A stretch of DNA of 58,768 nt from Lachnoclostridium sp. UBA1308 (GTDB lineage: Bacteria; Bacillota; Clostridia; Lachnospirales; Lachnospiraceae), in the NCBI GenBank assembly GCA_002307215.1, contig DBTU01000033.1, positions 1-58,768 of the forward strand, read 5' to 3'. Below, in pieces: positions 1-8,208 of this stretch. A program made the translations under genes and the position numbers. The notes below the pieces were generated by a model, which saw only the letters and a program-made list of their open reading frames with translations, was not told the DNA's origin and did not search any database. Positions within the stretch are counted from its first letter, which is position 1. Each line of letters begins with the position of its first letter.

Positions 1-106
1 GCCGCTTTCGCTAAGTTGCATTACGTAGTTCGAATGCAAATACTCCTATATGGAAATCATTTTTTCCCAGTCCGGATACATCTCTTTGAAGGCTGAACTA
101 TAATAG
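1..106 (+). repeat. Left copy of a ~105-bp inverted repeat at the window ends
   Basis: This stretch matches the reverse complement of 58660-58764 with about five differences (position 33, a T-run length change, and a few substitutions near the inner end). It contains a small inverted repeat, TTGCAT...ATGCAA. No intact gene covers it, and the reading frames of the two copies are disrupted by the T-run difference. It could be a dispersed intergenic repeat at which a draft contig was broken, or the remains of a mobile element. No further copy was noticed inside the window. Confidence 0.85.
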
Positions 107-161
107 CCCTTCTTTCTACTGAATGTCCTTCCGATAACCCCTTCTTATTTACTAAATATTA

Positions 162-1955
162 TTAGATTTTATACTTGCTCAAATCTTCCTGGAAGTTTTT
201 AATCATCAGATCAAATACACTGATCTGTTCTGACAGCTTATTAATCTGATCCATATAAATCGCAACGTTAGAGCTTGCCTCTTCGGTAGCGGCCGAATTT
301 TCCTCCGCTATCGCTGCAAGACTGTGCATATTATCAAAGATTGAGGAAATATTGTCTGCCTCTACCTTTAATTCCTTGGAGGTCATAATCATAAGATCAG
401 ATACGGATTTCAAATTATGGTTTGACTCGCTGGACACTAAGACCGCGTCAGTCAGCTTGGTGCCTTCTGTCTCAAGTACGTTATATTGGGTATCAATGTC
501 ACTCACTACACCCTCTATATTTTCAATGAACTCGGTCAGATTACGATTAATCTCCTCAACTGCCTGATTGGTCTCGGTAGAAAGCCTTCTTACCTCCTCC
601 GCAACCACTGCAAAGCCTCTTCCTGCATCCCCTGCCCTTGCCGCTTCGATGGAAGCATTCAATGCCAGAAGGTTAATTTGCTTTGCAATGGAGGAAACGA
701 TGGATACGATTTCCGTCATACCTTCTGCCTTATTACGCAACTCGCTGCTGTTCGTCTTTATCATCTTGAATTTGCTAAGTACCGTGTTAATCTCACTCGT
801 TGTATTGTGTACATTACGAAAGCTGTCTTCCAGACTGGTCATAGCTGTTTCAATCTTATCCTTATTTTCCTGACTTGCATCAGAAATACGGGTAACATTT
901 TGAATACTTTCATTCAAAATCATAACCGAATTTTCCGTATCCTCTGCCTGTGTTATCGCAGCAATTGCAACCTCATCAAGAACACTCGTAATGTCATTCG
1001 AGGTCTGTTGCATGGTTCCGGCAATTTCCGTTACCGATCGATTAAATGTATACATCTCATCAACGATTGCATTATAGCCAATGAAATCCTTTTGTACACT
1101 TCTCTTGATTTCATCAATCTGAGCGAACAACTTTTCATACTCGTCACCCGTTTTAACCGAAAGATATTCTATAAAATTATTTTCACTCAAAAGTTTCAAT
1201 TCCTTTAATAATAGCTTCTGAGGGCGGTTCAGTATCGTCCCTACCGCAGCGGAAGCCAGCAAAGCAACTGTTCCAAGGATCAAAGCATCTATTTTGGAGG
1301 GTATAATTACAATTGCTGCAATTGTAACAGCAAGCGTATTGAACAGCGTCGATTTGATGGTCAAATTCTTAATGAACCCAAGGGATAGTATCTGATTCAT
1401 GCGGAATTTCTTCGTATAGCTGATTTCCTTTTCGAACTTAAGCTTCAGCTGTAACTCATTCGGTTTCTCCTCCATGATATCTATCTCAATCTTCTCATGA
1501 AAATAACGTGCCACACCACTAATTAAGCCCATCAAATAATGCTGCATTCCACGCTTTGAACGGTATATAAATATGATTTCGTGAGTCGAAATCGGGGTAA
1601 CATCAAGTATTGGAGGAACCGCTCCCGCAATACGCTTCATAACTATTTTGTGTACATCATTCATTGATTTCAAAAACTGATATGCTGATTCATGCCGGAA
1701 AAATCCGGGATAATTCTTGCTGAAGGTCTGAATATTTTGCTCCCCCATGATACCCCATATCTCTTTATGATCCTTACCTGTCTGCTTACCGACATGATCC
1801 ACAATTCCTGTTGCTACTTTGTCATCGACATCCTCAAGTGGTGTAAAAACCACATCAATGGAAAGCTTATTAGCAGTTAATGCATTATCTACGATTTCTT
1901 TTCCAAATAGTGCCCTGCAACTTACAACCCAAGATGATACTACTGTTCCCTTCAT
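162..1955 (-). CDS. Methyl-accepting chemotaxis protein with N-terminal H-NOX (haem) sensor domain
   Basis: This 597-residue receptor senses a diatomic gas and signals to the CheA/CheW chemotaxis machinery. Residues 1-180 are an H-NOX domain: the proximal haem ligand H102, the YxSxR motif (Y131, S133, R135) and P115 fall at the canonical positions. The O2-stabilising distal residues known from the Thermoanaerobacter Tar4 H-NOX are also present (W9, N74, Y140). Two adjacent membrane segments (about 203-219 and 222-241) leave almost no external loop, so both halves should be cytoplasmic. The rest is a coiled-coil signalling domain with the conserved hairpin tip (ALNASIEAARAG). An AGGAGG site precedes the ATG. 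No other chemotaxis gene is nearby. The family call is firm; O2 rather than NO as ligand is inferred from Y140. Confidence 0.95.
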   Translation of the reverse strand: MKGTVVSSWVVSCRALFGKEIVDNALTANKLSIDVVFTPLEDVDDKVATGIVDHVGKQTGKDHKEIWGIMGEQNIQTFSKNYPGFFRHESAYQFLKSMNDVHKIVMKRIAGAVPPILDVTPISTHEIIFIYRSKRGMQHYLMGLISGVARYFHEKIEIDIMEEKPNELQLKLKFEKEISYTKKFRMNQILSLGFIKNLTIKSTLFNTLAVTIAAIVIIPSKIDALILGTVALLASAAVGTILNRPQKLLLKELKLLSENNFIEYLSVKTGDEYEKLFAQIDEIKRSVQKDFIGYNAIVDEMYTFNRSVTEIAGTMQQTSNDITSVLDEVAIAAITQAEDTENSVMILNESIQNVTRISDASQENKDKIETAMTSLEDSFRNVHNTTSEINTVLSKFKMIKTNSSELRNKAEGMTEIVSIVSSIAKQINLLALNASIEAARAGDAGRGFAVVAEEVRRLSTETNQAVEEINRNLTEFIENIEGVVSDIDTQYNVLETEGTKLTDAVLVSSESNHNLKSVSDLMIMTSKELKVEADNISSIFDNMHSLAAIAEENSAATEEASSNVAIYMDQINKLSEQISVFDLMIKNFQEDLSKYKI

Positions 1956-2125
1956 ACATGTTTCCTCCTCAATTACTTTTCGAGAGGCTTTTCCGCGCCT
2001 CCCTTTCCTAATGTAATAGACTTTCTAATATCATAATATGTTTTATATAATTAATCAATATAATAATAGTAATTATTCTTAAAATAGCATAGTGCCAGCT
2101 TGTTGGATGCACTTCCCTATTACAT

Positions 2126-2163
2126 AAAAAAGGATACTATATATACTATTATACAGCATCCTT
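2126..2163 (-). terminator. Rho-independent terminator after the 48-aa gene
   Basis: On the minus strand an A/T-rich stem starts AAGGAT and closes with ATCCTT, about 14 pairs including two G-T wobbles, and is followed by six T. It lies about 60 bases beyond the stop of the small gene at 2222-2368. Confidence 0.7.
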
Positions 2164-2221
2164 AATCATACTACTATAGTGGATCACAATAAATTCATTT
2201 TGCCTTAATCATGACTTACTC

Positions 2222-2368
2222 CTAAAACTTATTGTTCTGCTTGCCGAAACCTTCTTTTTTCACATTATGATTCTGATTCTGATTCTCCGGTTTTACGGAA
2301 TTTGTTACACTATTAAACTTCTCGTTTTCTTTTTTTTGCCTAACTTTTTCCACTTTCTTTTCGCTCAT
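2222..2368 (-). CDS. Small hypothetical protein (48 aa), lysine- and asparagine-rich
   Basis: This is an ATG-to-TAG frame of 49 codons with a strong AGGAGG ribosome binding site about 8 bases upstream and a good terminator downstream, so it is probably a real gene. The product begins MSEKKVEKVRQKKENEKF, has an Asn/Gln/His-rich middle and ends KKEGFGKQNNKF. It has no signal peptide, membrane segment or cysteine and should be a soluble, basic, probably disordered protein. I do not recognise the family; it lacks the sequence features of the alpha/beta small acid-soluble spore proteins. It stands alone between the chemoreceptor and the amr genes. Confidence 0.7.
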   Translation of the reverse strand: MSEKKVEKVRQKKENEKFNSVTNSVKPENQNQNHNVKKEGFGKQNNKF

Positions 2369-2482
2369 TACGCTCTGCCTCCTGCTCCCTAGCGGCCTCT
2401 CTTCTTATAATGCGGTCTCGCTATTAACAGTTATTATTGGATGAATTAGAGCAATTTATGTGAGATAATAAAATTTCTAAAC

Positions 2483-3310
2483 CTAACAATTACCCTCATA
2501 CACAAATTTCAGCTTTCTTCCGGCGATCTCAGCCAGACGATACACCTGCTTAATCGACGTCGCAGCTCGGTCCTTCATCTGCCATCCGGGGAAAAAGCGG
2601 GAGATATGAAGCGGTATGTCAGGATTTATCTCTGCCAGCCAAGAGGACAGCTCCTCCATTTCTTCCTCCGTGTCATTCTCCCCCGGTACAATCAAAGTTG
2701 TAACTTCAACATGGCATTGCTTTGCCGCCAGCTCAATCGACCTTTTTACTGTGGACAGATCCCCTCGGAGTTTATGGTAATAATCTTCCGTAAAGCCCTT
2801 CAGATCAATATTTAAGGCATCGATACACGGCAGCAAATCCTGAAGCGGCTCTTCACAGATATATCCGTTCGTTACCACTACATTTTTAAGTCCCTTCTGT
2901 TTTGCAAGCACAGCGCAATCACGGACATATTCATAGCCGATTAGGGGTTCATTATAGGTATAAGCTATTCCGATATTACCTCTGTCGGTGAGCAGTAATG
3001 CCTTCTCAATCAGTTCCTCACAGGAAAGATAAGAAGTCTCGATCTCACCGCCTCCTACCATAGAGATATCACAATTTTGACAGAATGGACAATTTAAATT
3101 GCAGCCGTAACTCCCGACGGAAAGAATCTTGCTCCCGGGATAGAACTGACAGAGCGGTTTCTTCTCAATTGGGTCAAGAGCAACGGCCGTCAGCTTTCCG
3201 TAGTTCTCACAGACAATTATTCCTCCCTAATTGCTTCTACCTTTGCACAGACCTATATGCCCTTCCTCTATTTTACAGTGATGGGGGCAGATATCGCATT
3301 CCACTCTCAT
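2483..3310 (-). pseudogene. amrS: AmmeMemoRadiSam system radical SAM enzyme, interrupted by an in-frame TAG
   Basis: Reading from the ATG at 3310 gives one continuous frame of 276 codons broken only by a TAG at 3229-3227 (codon 28). Before the TAG are the family's N-terminal cysteines (CDICPHHC, then GLCKG). After it come CENYGKLTAVALDPIEKKP and the radical SAM cluster motif CNLNCPFC. No ATG, GTG or TTG lies in frame between the TAG and that motif; the first downstream ATG (3061) would give a protein without the 4Fe-4S site. The start overlaps the end of the upstream B-A gene by 4 bases (ATGA), implying translational coupling. A CAG-to-TAG change, a sequencing error or stop readthrough are all possible. 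The biochemical role of the family in bacteria is poorly known. Confidence 0.85.
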
Positions 3311-4692
3311 TTATGTCTCACCACCTCAAAACGCTCCATCTTAATGTCCTCATTATCATAAATTCCTGCTTTTTTCTTTGCTATGGATATCTGTTCTTCC
3401 ACTGTATCCACACCCTCAAGATTAGGCAGCAGTAGTCCTCGTTTCCTCCCGGAGGTTACGATGACTCCATAGCGCTTAACATCCAGCTCAGACTTTGAGT
3501 GAATCGGCTCCGGATCTGCCAGGACATCTACACTGTAAACCAACTCTGTAAGCTCTTTATCACTCACCGGTGGAAATCTGGGATCCTCTGTTCCTGAGCT
3601 GATGGCATTACGCATAATTTCTTCTGCAATACTGCCGGTAACTGGCGCAATTGTGCCGATACACCCCCTTAAGCTTCCATACTTTTTAAGGGATACGAAC
3701 ACGCCCGCTCTTCTCTTTGTCAATTCGTCAGGTGATTTTTCAGGTATTTTTGCATGCTTTCCCGTTGTCACAAAGGTTTCTAATGATATTCTTGCCAAAT
3801 GAACAAAGCTATCCTCGTATTTTTGCCGTTCTTTGGCCAGCTCAAGTTGTTTCTCCGTAAAGATCTGATCAAAATGTCTCTTTTCTTCCTTTTCACCAAT
3901 CCTAAACTCACAAACTGCATATCCAACACCGTAAGTTCCTTCATAGGATAACAACTCTGAGGTTACCTTCCTTCCGGTTAAGGCTCCTGCCATAATTACA
4001 AAGGATTTTAAGCCGCATTCTGCCGCTGCCTCACAAAAATCCGGGGCAAACTCCAGAAATTTAAGAAAGTTCCCTTCTCTCATGGCCGCAGTTAATTCCT
4101 GATCAAAGCGGATGCCTTCCTCCGAAAAGCCGTAAGGCCCGTCCTCTTTTAACTTATGCGAAAGATCTCCGCTTGCAACAAATACAATGTTCCGGTTCAA
4201 TCTCTCCGCGGTACTTGTAATACATCTGCCAAAGCGATAATGGTCGGGAAGAGACAACCCGGATAAGCCAATCCGCACCAGTTTATACTTTTTACAGTAC
4301 TCATTGATAAAATAAAGAGGCACCATCGTCCCATGATCTAAGGAAGCGTCCTTCTCTCCTAATGTACCCGCTTCGATACCTTTTCGTTCTGCCTCAGCTT
4401 CAAGTGCTTCTATAAATTCCTCATCATATTCCGCCTGAAAGGACACCTTCTTCGCCCCAAAGCGACCAAAGTCACCTTTCGCCGTCTTGCCGGGTGATAT
4501 ATGAAAATAATCCGAATACATGATGGTATGCGGGGAAGTAATGATAATCGTATCCGGTTCTAATGCGGCAATGCGCCTTGCCACCTCCTGATAGCTATTG
4601 ATTGTATCAATAACTTTTTTCTCGTCTCCTTTACCCACCTCCGGAATAATTAACGGTGGATGCGGTACGATAAACGCACCTAAAAGCGCCAT
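3307..4692 (-). CDS. AmmeMemoRadiSam system protein B-protein A fusion (Memo-like + AMMECR1)
   Basis: The 461-residue protein joins two families. The first ~270 residues are a Memo/LigB-like domain (HPPLIIPEVGKGDE near the start, TSPHTIMYSDYF, ASGDLSHKL). From about residue 300 to the end is an AMMECR1 domain with the hallmark LRGCIGT. I chose the ATG of MALLGAF because AGGAGGTGA sits 7 bases upstream; a longer in-frame start at 4755 has no such site. Its stop overlaps the amrS start (ATGA). Protein A, protein B and the radical SAM enzyme are known to co-occur; here two are fused and the third is adjacent. Cytoplasmic; substrate unknown. Confidence 0.9.
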   Translation of the reverse strand: MALLGAFIVPHPPLIIPEVGKGDEKKVIDTINSYQEVARRIAALEPDTIIITSPHTIMYSDYFHISPGKTAKGDFGRFGAKKVSFQAEYDEEFIEALEAEAERKGIEAGTLGEKDASLDHGTMVPLYFINEYCKKYKLVRIGLSGLSLPDHYRFGRCITSTAERLNRNIVFVASGDLSHKLKEDGPYGFSEEGIRFDQELTAAMREGNFLKFLEFAPDFCEAAAECGLKSFVIMAGALTGRKVTSELLSYEGTYGVGYAVCEFRIGEKEEKRHFDQIFTEKQLELAKERQKYEDSFVHLARISLETFVTTGKHAKIPEKSPDELTKRRAGVFVSLKKYGSLRGCIGTIAPVTGSIAEEIMRNAISSGTEDPRFPPVSDKELTELVYSVDVLADPEPIHSKSELDVKRYGVIVTSGRKRGLLLPNLEGVDTVEEQISIAKKKAGIYDNEDIKMERFEVVRHK

Positions 4693-4775
4693 AAAATCAC
4701 CTCCTATTTTATAATCAATATATCCAAAAAAGATTGATATGTAAAGAATTATCAAAATAGCTGAATTTATTCGTT

Positions 4776-5303
4776 TCAGAACACAAGATTTGTAATAATA
4801 GTACTCGCTACAATTCCCGTAAGGGTGGCCAGTAGGCAGCCTACCAGTGTATATCTGGTCTTCTTTACTCCTGCTGCCATAAAATACACTGCTAACGTAT
4901 AAAAGATTGTCTCCGTACTACTCATGATGATACTGGTCAATCTTCCAAGATACGAATCCGGCCCATGCTCCTTAAAGATATCAAGCAATAGGCTGGTCGC
5001 CGCAGAAGAGGAAAACATCTTAATAATAACCAAAGGAACAGCCTCTGACGGAAAATGCAGCATATTTGTAAAAGGCTTTAAAAACATAGCAATCTGGTCG
5101 AGAAGTCCCGAAGCACGCAGTATTCCGATCGCAACCATTAATCCGATCAGAGTGGGCAGGATATCAAGTACAACCTTGAAACCATCCTTCGCACCGGTAA
5201 TGAAATCATCAAATACATTTTGCTTCATCAGGAGGCCCATGCCAATAATGTAAAAAAAGATAAACGGGATGATATAGTCCGATATGTAAATTAGAAAGCT
5301 CAT
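4776..5303 (-). CDS. spmB: Spore maturation protein B (nucleoside-recognition membrane protein)
   Basis: A 175-residue, strongly hydrophobic protein with several membrane segments and the Gate/nucleoside-recognition pattern (DILPTLIGLMVAIGILRASG, then SSSAATSLLLDIF and SSTETIFYTLAVYF). It matches SpmB in length and layout. In B. subtilis SpmA and SpmB are encoded side by side and are needed for proper spore core dehydration. Here spmA lies about 19 kb away at 24366-24965. The gene is between a polyferredoxin-like gene (60-bp gap) and the Memo/AMMECR1 fusion, all on the minus strand, so it may be part of a longer operon. Confidence 0.88.
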   Translation of the reverse strand: MSFLIYISDYIIPFIFFYIIGMGLLMKQNVFDDFITGAKDGFKVVLDILPTLIGLMVAIGILRASGLLDQIAMFLKPFTNMLHFPSEAVPLVIIKMFSSSAATSLLLDIFKEHGPDSYLGRLTSIIMSSTETIFYTLAVYFMAAGVKKTRYTLVGCLLATLTGIVASTIITNLVF

Positions 5304-5362
5304 AATTACATGATCCTTAAGTTAGCTCATTTCATTGTATGAGATAAAGATGCGGCATATGT

Positions 5363-6070
5363 CTAGGCTCTCTTAATTCCACAGCTGATTGCTTTTTTAG
5401 GACAGATATCCACACATTCCAGACATGCAATACATTCAACAGACTGCAGCTTGCCCTCCTTGACCATTTTCTGGACATTCAGGCTCATCGGGCATTGTTT
5501 GTTACATCGTCCGCAGGAAATACATGCCTCACTTTTAGCCTTCAGCCTAAATCTTGGTATATGAAGAAAATCGGCAAGCTTTTCACCAATAATCATAAAT
5601 GAAGCCATCCAGCATAAGCTGTGACACATCCCTCTTTTTCCGGTCACAAGTGCAAGAATAAAGATTAGCGTAGTAACCAGGAAATACATAATCGTCATAT
5701 GCAGGTCAATTTCCGTCATATAAAAGAAATCAGCCTTTAGAGGCCGGTTAGCTATCCACAGATAAATAATAAAGCCAAACCATATTACCCATACCAAGTA
5801 TTTCAGAATATTTTTCACCCTTCCGTTCCAAGGCCTGATGTTTGCTGTGGCTGCCATATCCTGAATTGCTCCTCCCGGACAAAGCCATCCGCAGAAAAGC
5901 CTGCTGCTTAGAATGGAGGTCACAAAAAATATAGCAAATATAATTGCGCTGCCATTTATAATGCCTGTTGAAGCGGCAGCTATGATAACATACGGTGATA
6001 AGAACATAAATAAAATGGGAAATAGTAATGCTGAGAAGCTTAAGATGCCTTTTCGTATTCTTTGTCTCAT
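5363..6070 (-). CDS. Membrane-bound 4Fe-4S polyferredoxin (NapH/YccM-like)
   Basis: A 235-residue protein with about four to five membrane segments and two C-terminal ferredoxin clusters (CISCGRCNKQCP and CIACLECVDICP). The conserved CGWLCPGGAIQDM loop near residues 60-75 is typical of the NapH/YccM/NosR-type family, which passes electrons across or along the membrane. Its start overlaps the PadR gene stop by 4 bases (ATGA), so the two are co-expressed, and the PadR protein probably controls it. The electron donor and acceptor cannot be told from the sequence. Confidence 0.85.
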   Translation of the reverse strand: MRQRIRKGILSFSALLFPILFMFLSPYVIIAAASTGIINGSAIIFAIFFVTSILSSRLFCGWLCPGGAIQDMAATANIRPWNGRVKNILKYLVWVIWFGFIIYLWIANRPLKADFFYMTEIDLHMTIMYFLVTTLIFILALVTGKRGMCHSLCWMASFMIIGEKLADFLHIPRFRLKAKSEACISCGRCNKQCPMSLNVQKMVKEGKLQSVECIACLECVDICPKKAISCGIKRA

Positions 6071-6633
6071 GACGGATCTACCTTTCTTTCACTAATAATA
6101 TGTTTTGCTTCCAAAGCCCAGTCCCTCATAGCAGTATAAAAATATTTACCGCTTAAGACCGTCAATTCCTTATAAGTATGATCGTCGCCCTGAAGTCTTA
6201 GCTTGGAAAGTTCTTCAAGAAAAAAGTTCATTTCACGAATGTTTTTATCATTTCTCTTTATAAAATCATCCAAATGCTCCAGCATAACCTTTGGTTCGGC
6301 AGCTTCACCAAAGCTCACCTTAACCAGGAGCTCGTAGCGGAGCTTTTCGATCTCAGGTGCCTGTTCAAGCCATGTGATCAGTACCTTTTTGCCCTTCTCC
6401 GTAATCTGATACAGCTTTTGCCCTCTGGTACTATCGCTCTCCTGGCCCTCCATAATTACTGCAAGATCCTCCTTTACCAATTGTTTCAGTGTGGGATAGA
6501 TCTGTCCAAAACTTTCTTGCCAGAAATGGCTATATTCATATTCAATTGCTTTCTTAATGGTATAGCCTGTCTGCGGTTGATGTGCCAAAAGTCCAAGAAG
6601 TATATACTTTGTCTTACCTGTGTTTTCTTTCAT
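6067..6633 (-). CDS. PadR-family transcriptional regulator
   Basis: A 188-residue regulator. The N-terminal winged helix carries the family pattern (LLGLLAHQPQTGYTIKK, then SFGQIYPTLKQLV) and residues ~95-180 form the helical C-terminal dimerisation domain. It is the first gene of the minus-strand run and overlaps the polyferredoxin gene. The upstream region (6640-6690) is A/T-rich with a GATATATC dyad that could be an operator, but this is weak. PadR proteins usually repress their own operon in response to a small molecule; the inducer here is unknown. Confidence 0.92.
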   Translation of the reverse strand: MKENTGKTKYILLGLLAHQPQTGYTIKKAIEYEYSHFWQESFGQIYPTLKQLVKEDLAVIMEGQESDSTRGQKLYQITEKGKKVLITWLEQAPEIEKLRYELLVKVSFGEAAEPKVMLEHLDDFIKRNDKNIREMNFFLEELSKLRLQGDDHTYKELTVLSGKYFYTAMRDWALEAKHIISERKVDPS

Positions 6634-6748
6634 ATGCGCCTCACATATCTTTATGATATATCTTAATGATACATTACATTTTTTTATTTGTCAATATACT
6701 TCTATCATAATTTATTTTTGACCAATAAACTAAAGGTGCAAAACAAGA

Positions 6749-6797
6749 AACCGCAGTTAAATCCATGAACACCGGACTTTATCTGCGGTTCTGTTTT
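6749..6797. terminator. Bidirectional terminator downstream of the fuc genes
   Basis: AACCGCAG (6749-6756) pairs with CTGCGGTT (6783-6790), and the stem continues inward with one bulge. T-rich sequence follows on both strands. It closes the minus-strand isomerase/kinase operon that ends at 6824. Confidence 0.75.
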
Positions 6798-6823
6798 ACT
6801 TTATTCTATATGTTTTATAACCC

Positions 6824-8197
6824 TTATCTTACAATACTTCTTCTTGCTTCCTCTAAGGAGTCAAATACCCGGTCATGAATCATCTGACAAATAAGATTAC
6901 CGATTGCTGTAGCCTCAGCCGGTCCCGGAATCACTTTCATTCCCGTATATCTCGCCGTCAGCCGGTTTAAGTACTCTGCATTCGAACCTCCGCCGATGAT
7001 ATGAATACATGGATAGTTCTTTCCCGTCTGCTTCTCGATTTCCTCTGCCGTTTTGGCATAGTACACAGCAAGACTGTTATAAATTACAGCTGCATATTCC
7101 GGTAAAGTCCGAGGACTTTGCTGTCCGGTTTTTTCACAAAACCGGCTTACAGCTTCCACCATACTATCGGGTGACAAAAAGCAACTGTCATTGCAATCCA
7201 CAATTGATGGAATGGTTTCTTTCGATGCCTTCTCACAGATTTCAGTGTAAGATGCCCCTTCGCCGATTTCCTTCCTGACAGACTGGATCATCCATAGACC
7301 CATGATATTCTTTAAGATGCGGTATCTGTTATCATACCCGCCTTCATTGGTAAATCCGGCCAGTCTGCTTTCCTGTGCACAACTCGGTACGTCGCTCTCA
7401 ATCCCCATTAAAGACCAGGTTCCGGAACTGATATACAGATTATCTTTATTCGTGCTGGGTACCGCTACAACCGCGCTAGCCGTATCATGGGAAGGCGGGG
7501 CTACTACCATGCAGTCAAACCCCACATATTCCTTAATCTCTGACTGAAGCCTACCTACAAAAGCTCCTGGTGTCTGAAGCGTTACAAACAACTTCTTTGG
7601 AAATCCCAGCTTATCAATCAGCTCATAATCCCAATTTCTGCTGTGTACCTCCACCATCTGACTGGTGGAAGCTATGGTATATTCTTGTCTCTTAATTCCT
7701 GTCAGAAGAAAATGATAGTAATCCGGTGTGAATAATAAGCTCTCAGCTGCCGAAAGAAGCTCCGGATTATTATTCTTTAAAGCCATCAGCTGATAGATTG
7801 TATTATACACCTGGCTCTGAATTCCGGTTCTCTCATACAACTCCTGTGCAGAAACAAGTTTCTCAACCTCCTCCTGCATCCCATTCGTTCTATGATCTCG
7901 GTACCCAACCGCCTCACCGATTTTTTTATCCGCCCCATCAAGAAGTACAAAATCCACGCCCCAGGTATCGATGCCCATACTAACCGGAATCTTACCTACT
8001 TCACGGCATTTCTTCATACCTTCTAAAATATTATAAAATAATCTTTCTGTGTCCCAGCAAAGAGTTCCGCTTCTGTTCTCCATACCGTTATCAAAACGGT
8101 AGATCTCTTCCAAACAGATCTTCCCATCTGCAACATATCCAAGGATATGCCTTCCGCCGGATGCACCGATATCAATTGCAAGATAATATGATTCCAT
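6824..8197 (-). CDS. FGGY sugar kinase, rhamnulokinase/fuculokinase type
   Basis: A 457-residue ATP-dependent kinase that should phosphorylate the ketose made by the upstream isomerase (L-fuculose or L-rhamnulose). Visible family marks are AIDIGASGGRH at the N-terminus, GIDTWGVDFVLLD, SSGTWSLMG, and GGGSNAEYLNRLTA near the C-terminus, all closest in my reading to RhaB. The ATG of MESYYLAIDIGA was chosen because GAGGAG lies just upstream; a longer frame starting at 8239 would overlap the isomerase gene. The stop of fucI and this ATG are 11 bases apart, so they form an operon. The adjacent FucI argues for fuculose use; the sequence alone does not settle it. No aldolase is in the window. Confidence 0.88.
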   Translation of the reverse strand: MESYYLAIDIGASGGRHILGYVADGKICLEEIYRFDNGMENRSGTLCWDTERLFYNILEGMKKCREVGKIPVSMGIDTWGVDFVLLDGADKKIGEAVGYRDHRTNGMQEEVEKLVSAQELYERTGIQSQVYNTIYQLMALKNNNPELLSAAESLLFTPDYYHFLLTGIKRQEYTIASTSQMVEVHSRNWDYELIDKLGFPKKLFVTLQTPGAFVGRLQSEIKEYVGFDCMVVAPPSHDTASAVVAVPSTNKDNLYISSGTWSLMGIESDVPSCAQESRLAGFTNEGGYDNRYRILKNIMGLWMIQSVRKEIGEGASYTEICEKASKETIPSIVDCNDSCFLSPDSMVEAVSRFCEKTGQQSPRTLPEYAAVIYNSLAVYYAKTAEEIEKQTGKNYPCIHIIGGGSNAEYLNRLTARYTGMKVIPGPAEATAIGNLICQMIHDRVFDSLEEARRSIVR

Positions 8198-8208
8198 GTG
8201 CTCTCCTC

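Noticed and set aside
486..1208. 240-codon open frame on the plus strand
   Set aside because: It is antisense to the chemoreceptor signalling domain, has no ribosome binding site, and reads as the complement of conserved coding sequence.
3227..3229. Pyrrolysine insertion at the amrS TAG
   Set aside because: There is no pyl gene or PYLIS-like evidence in the window and this enzyme family is not known to use pyrrolysine; kept only as a remote option.
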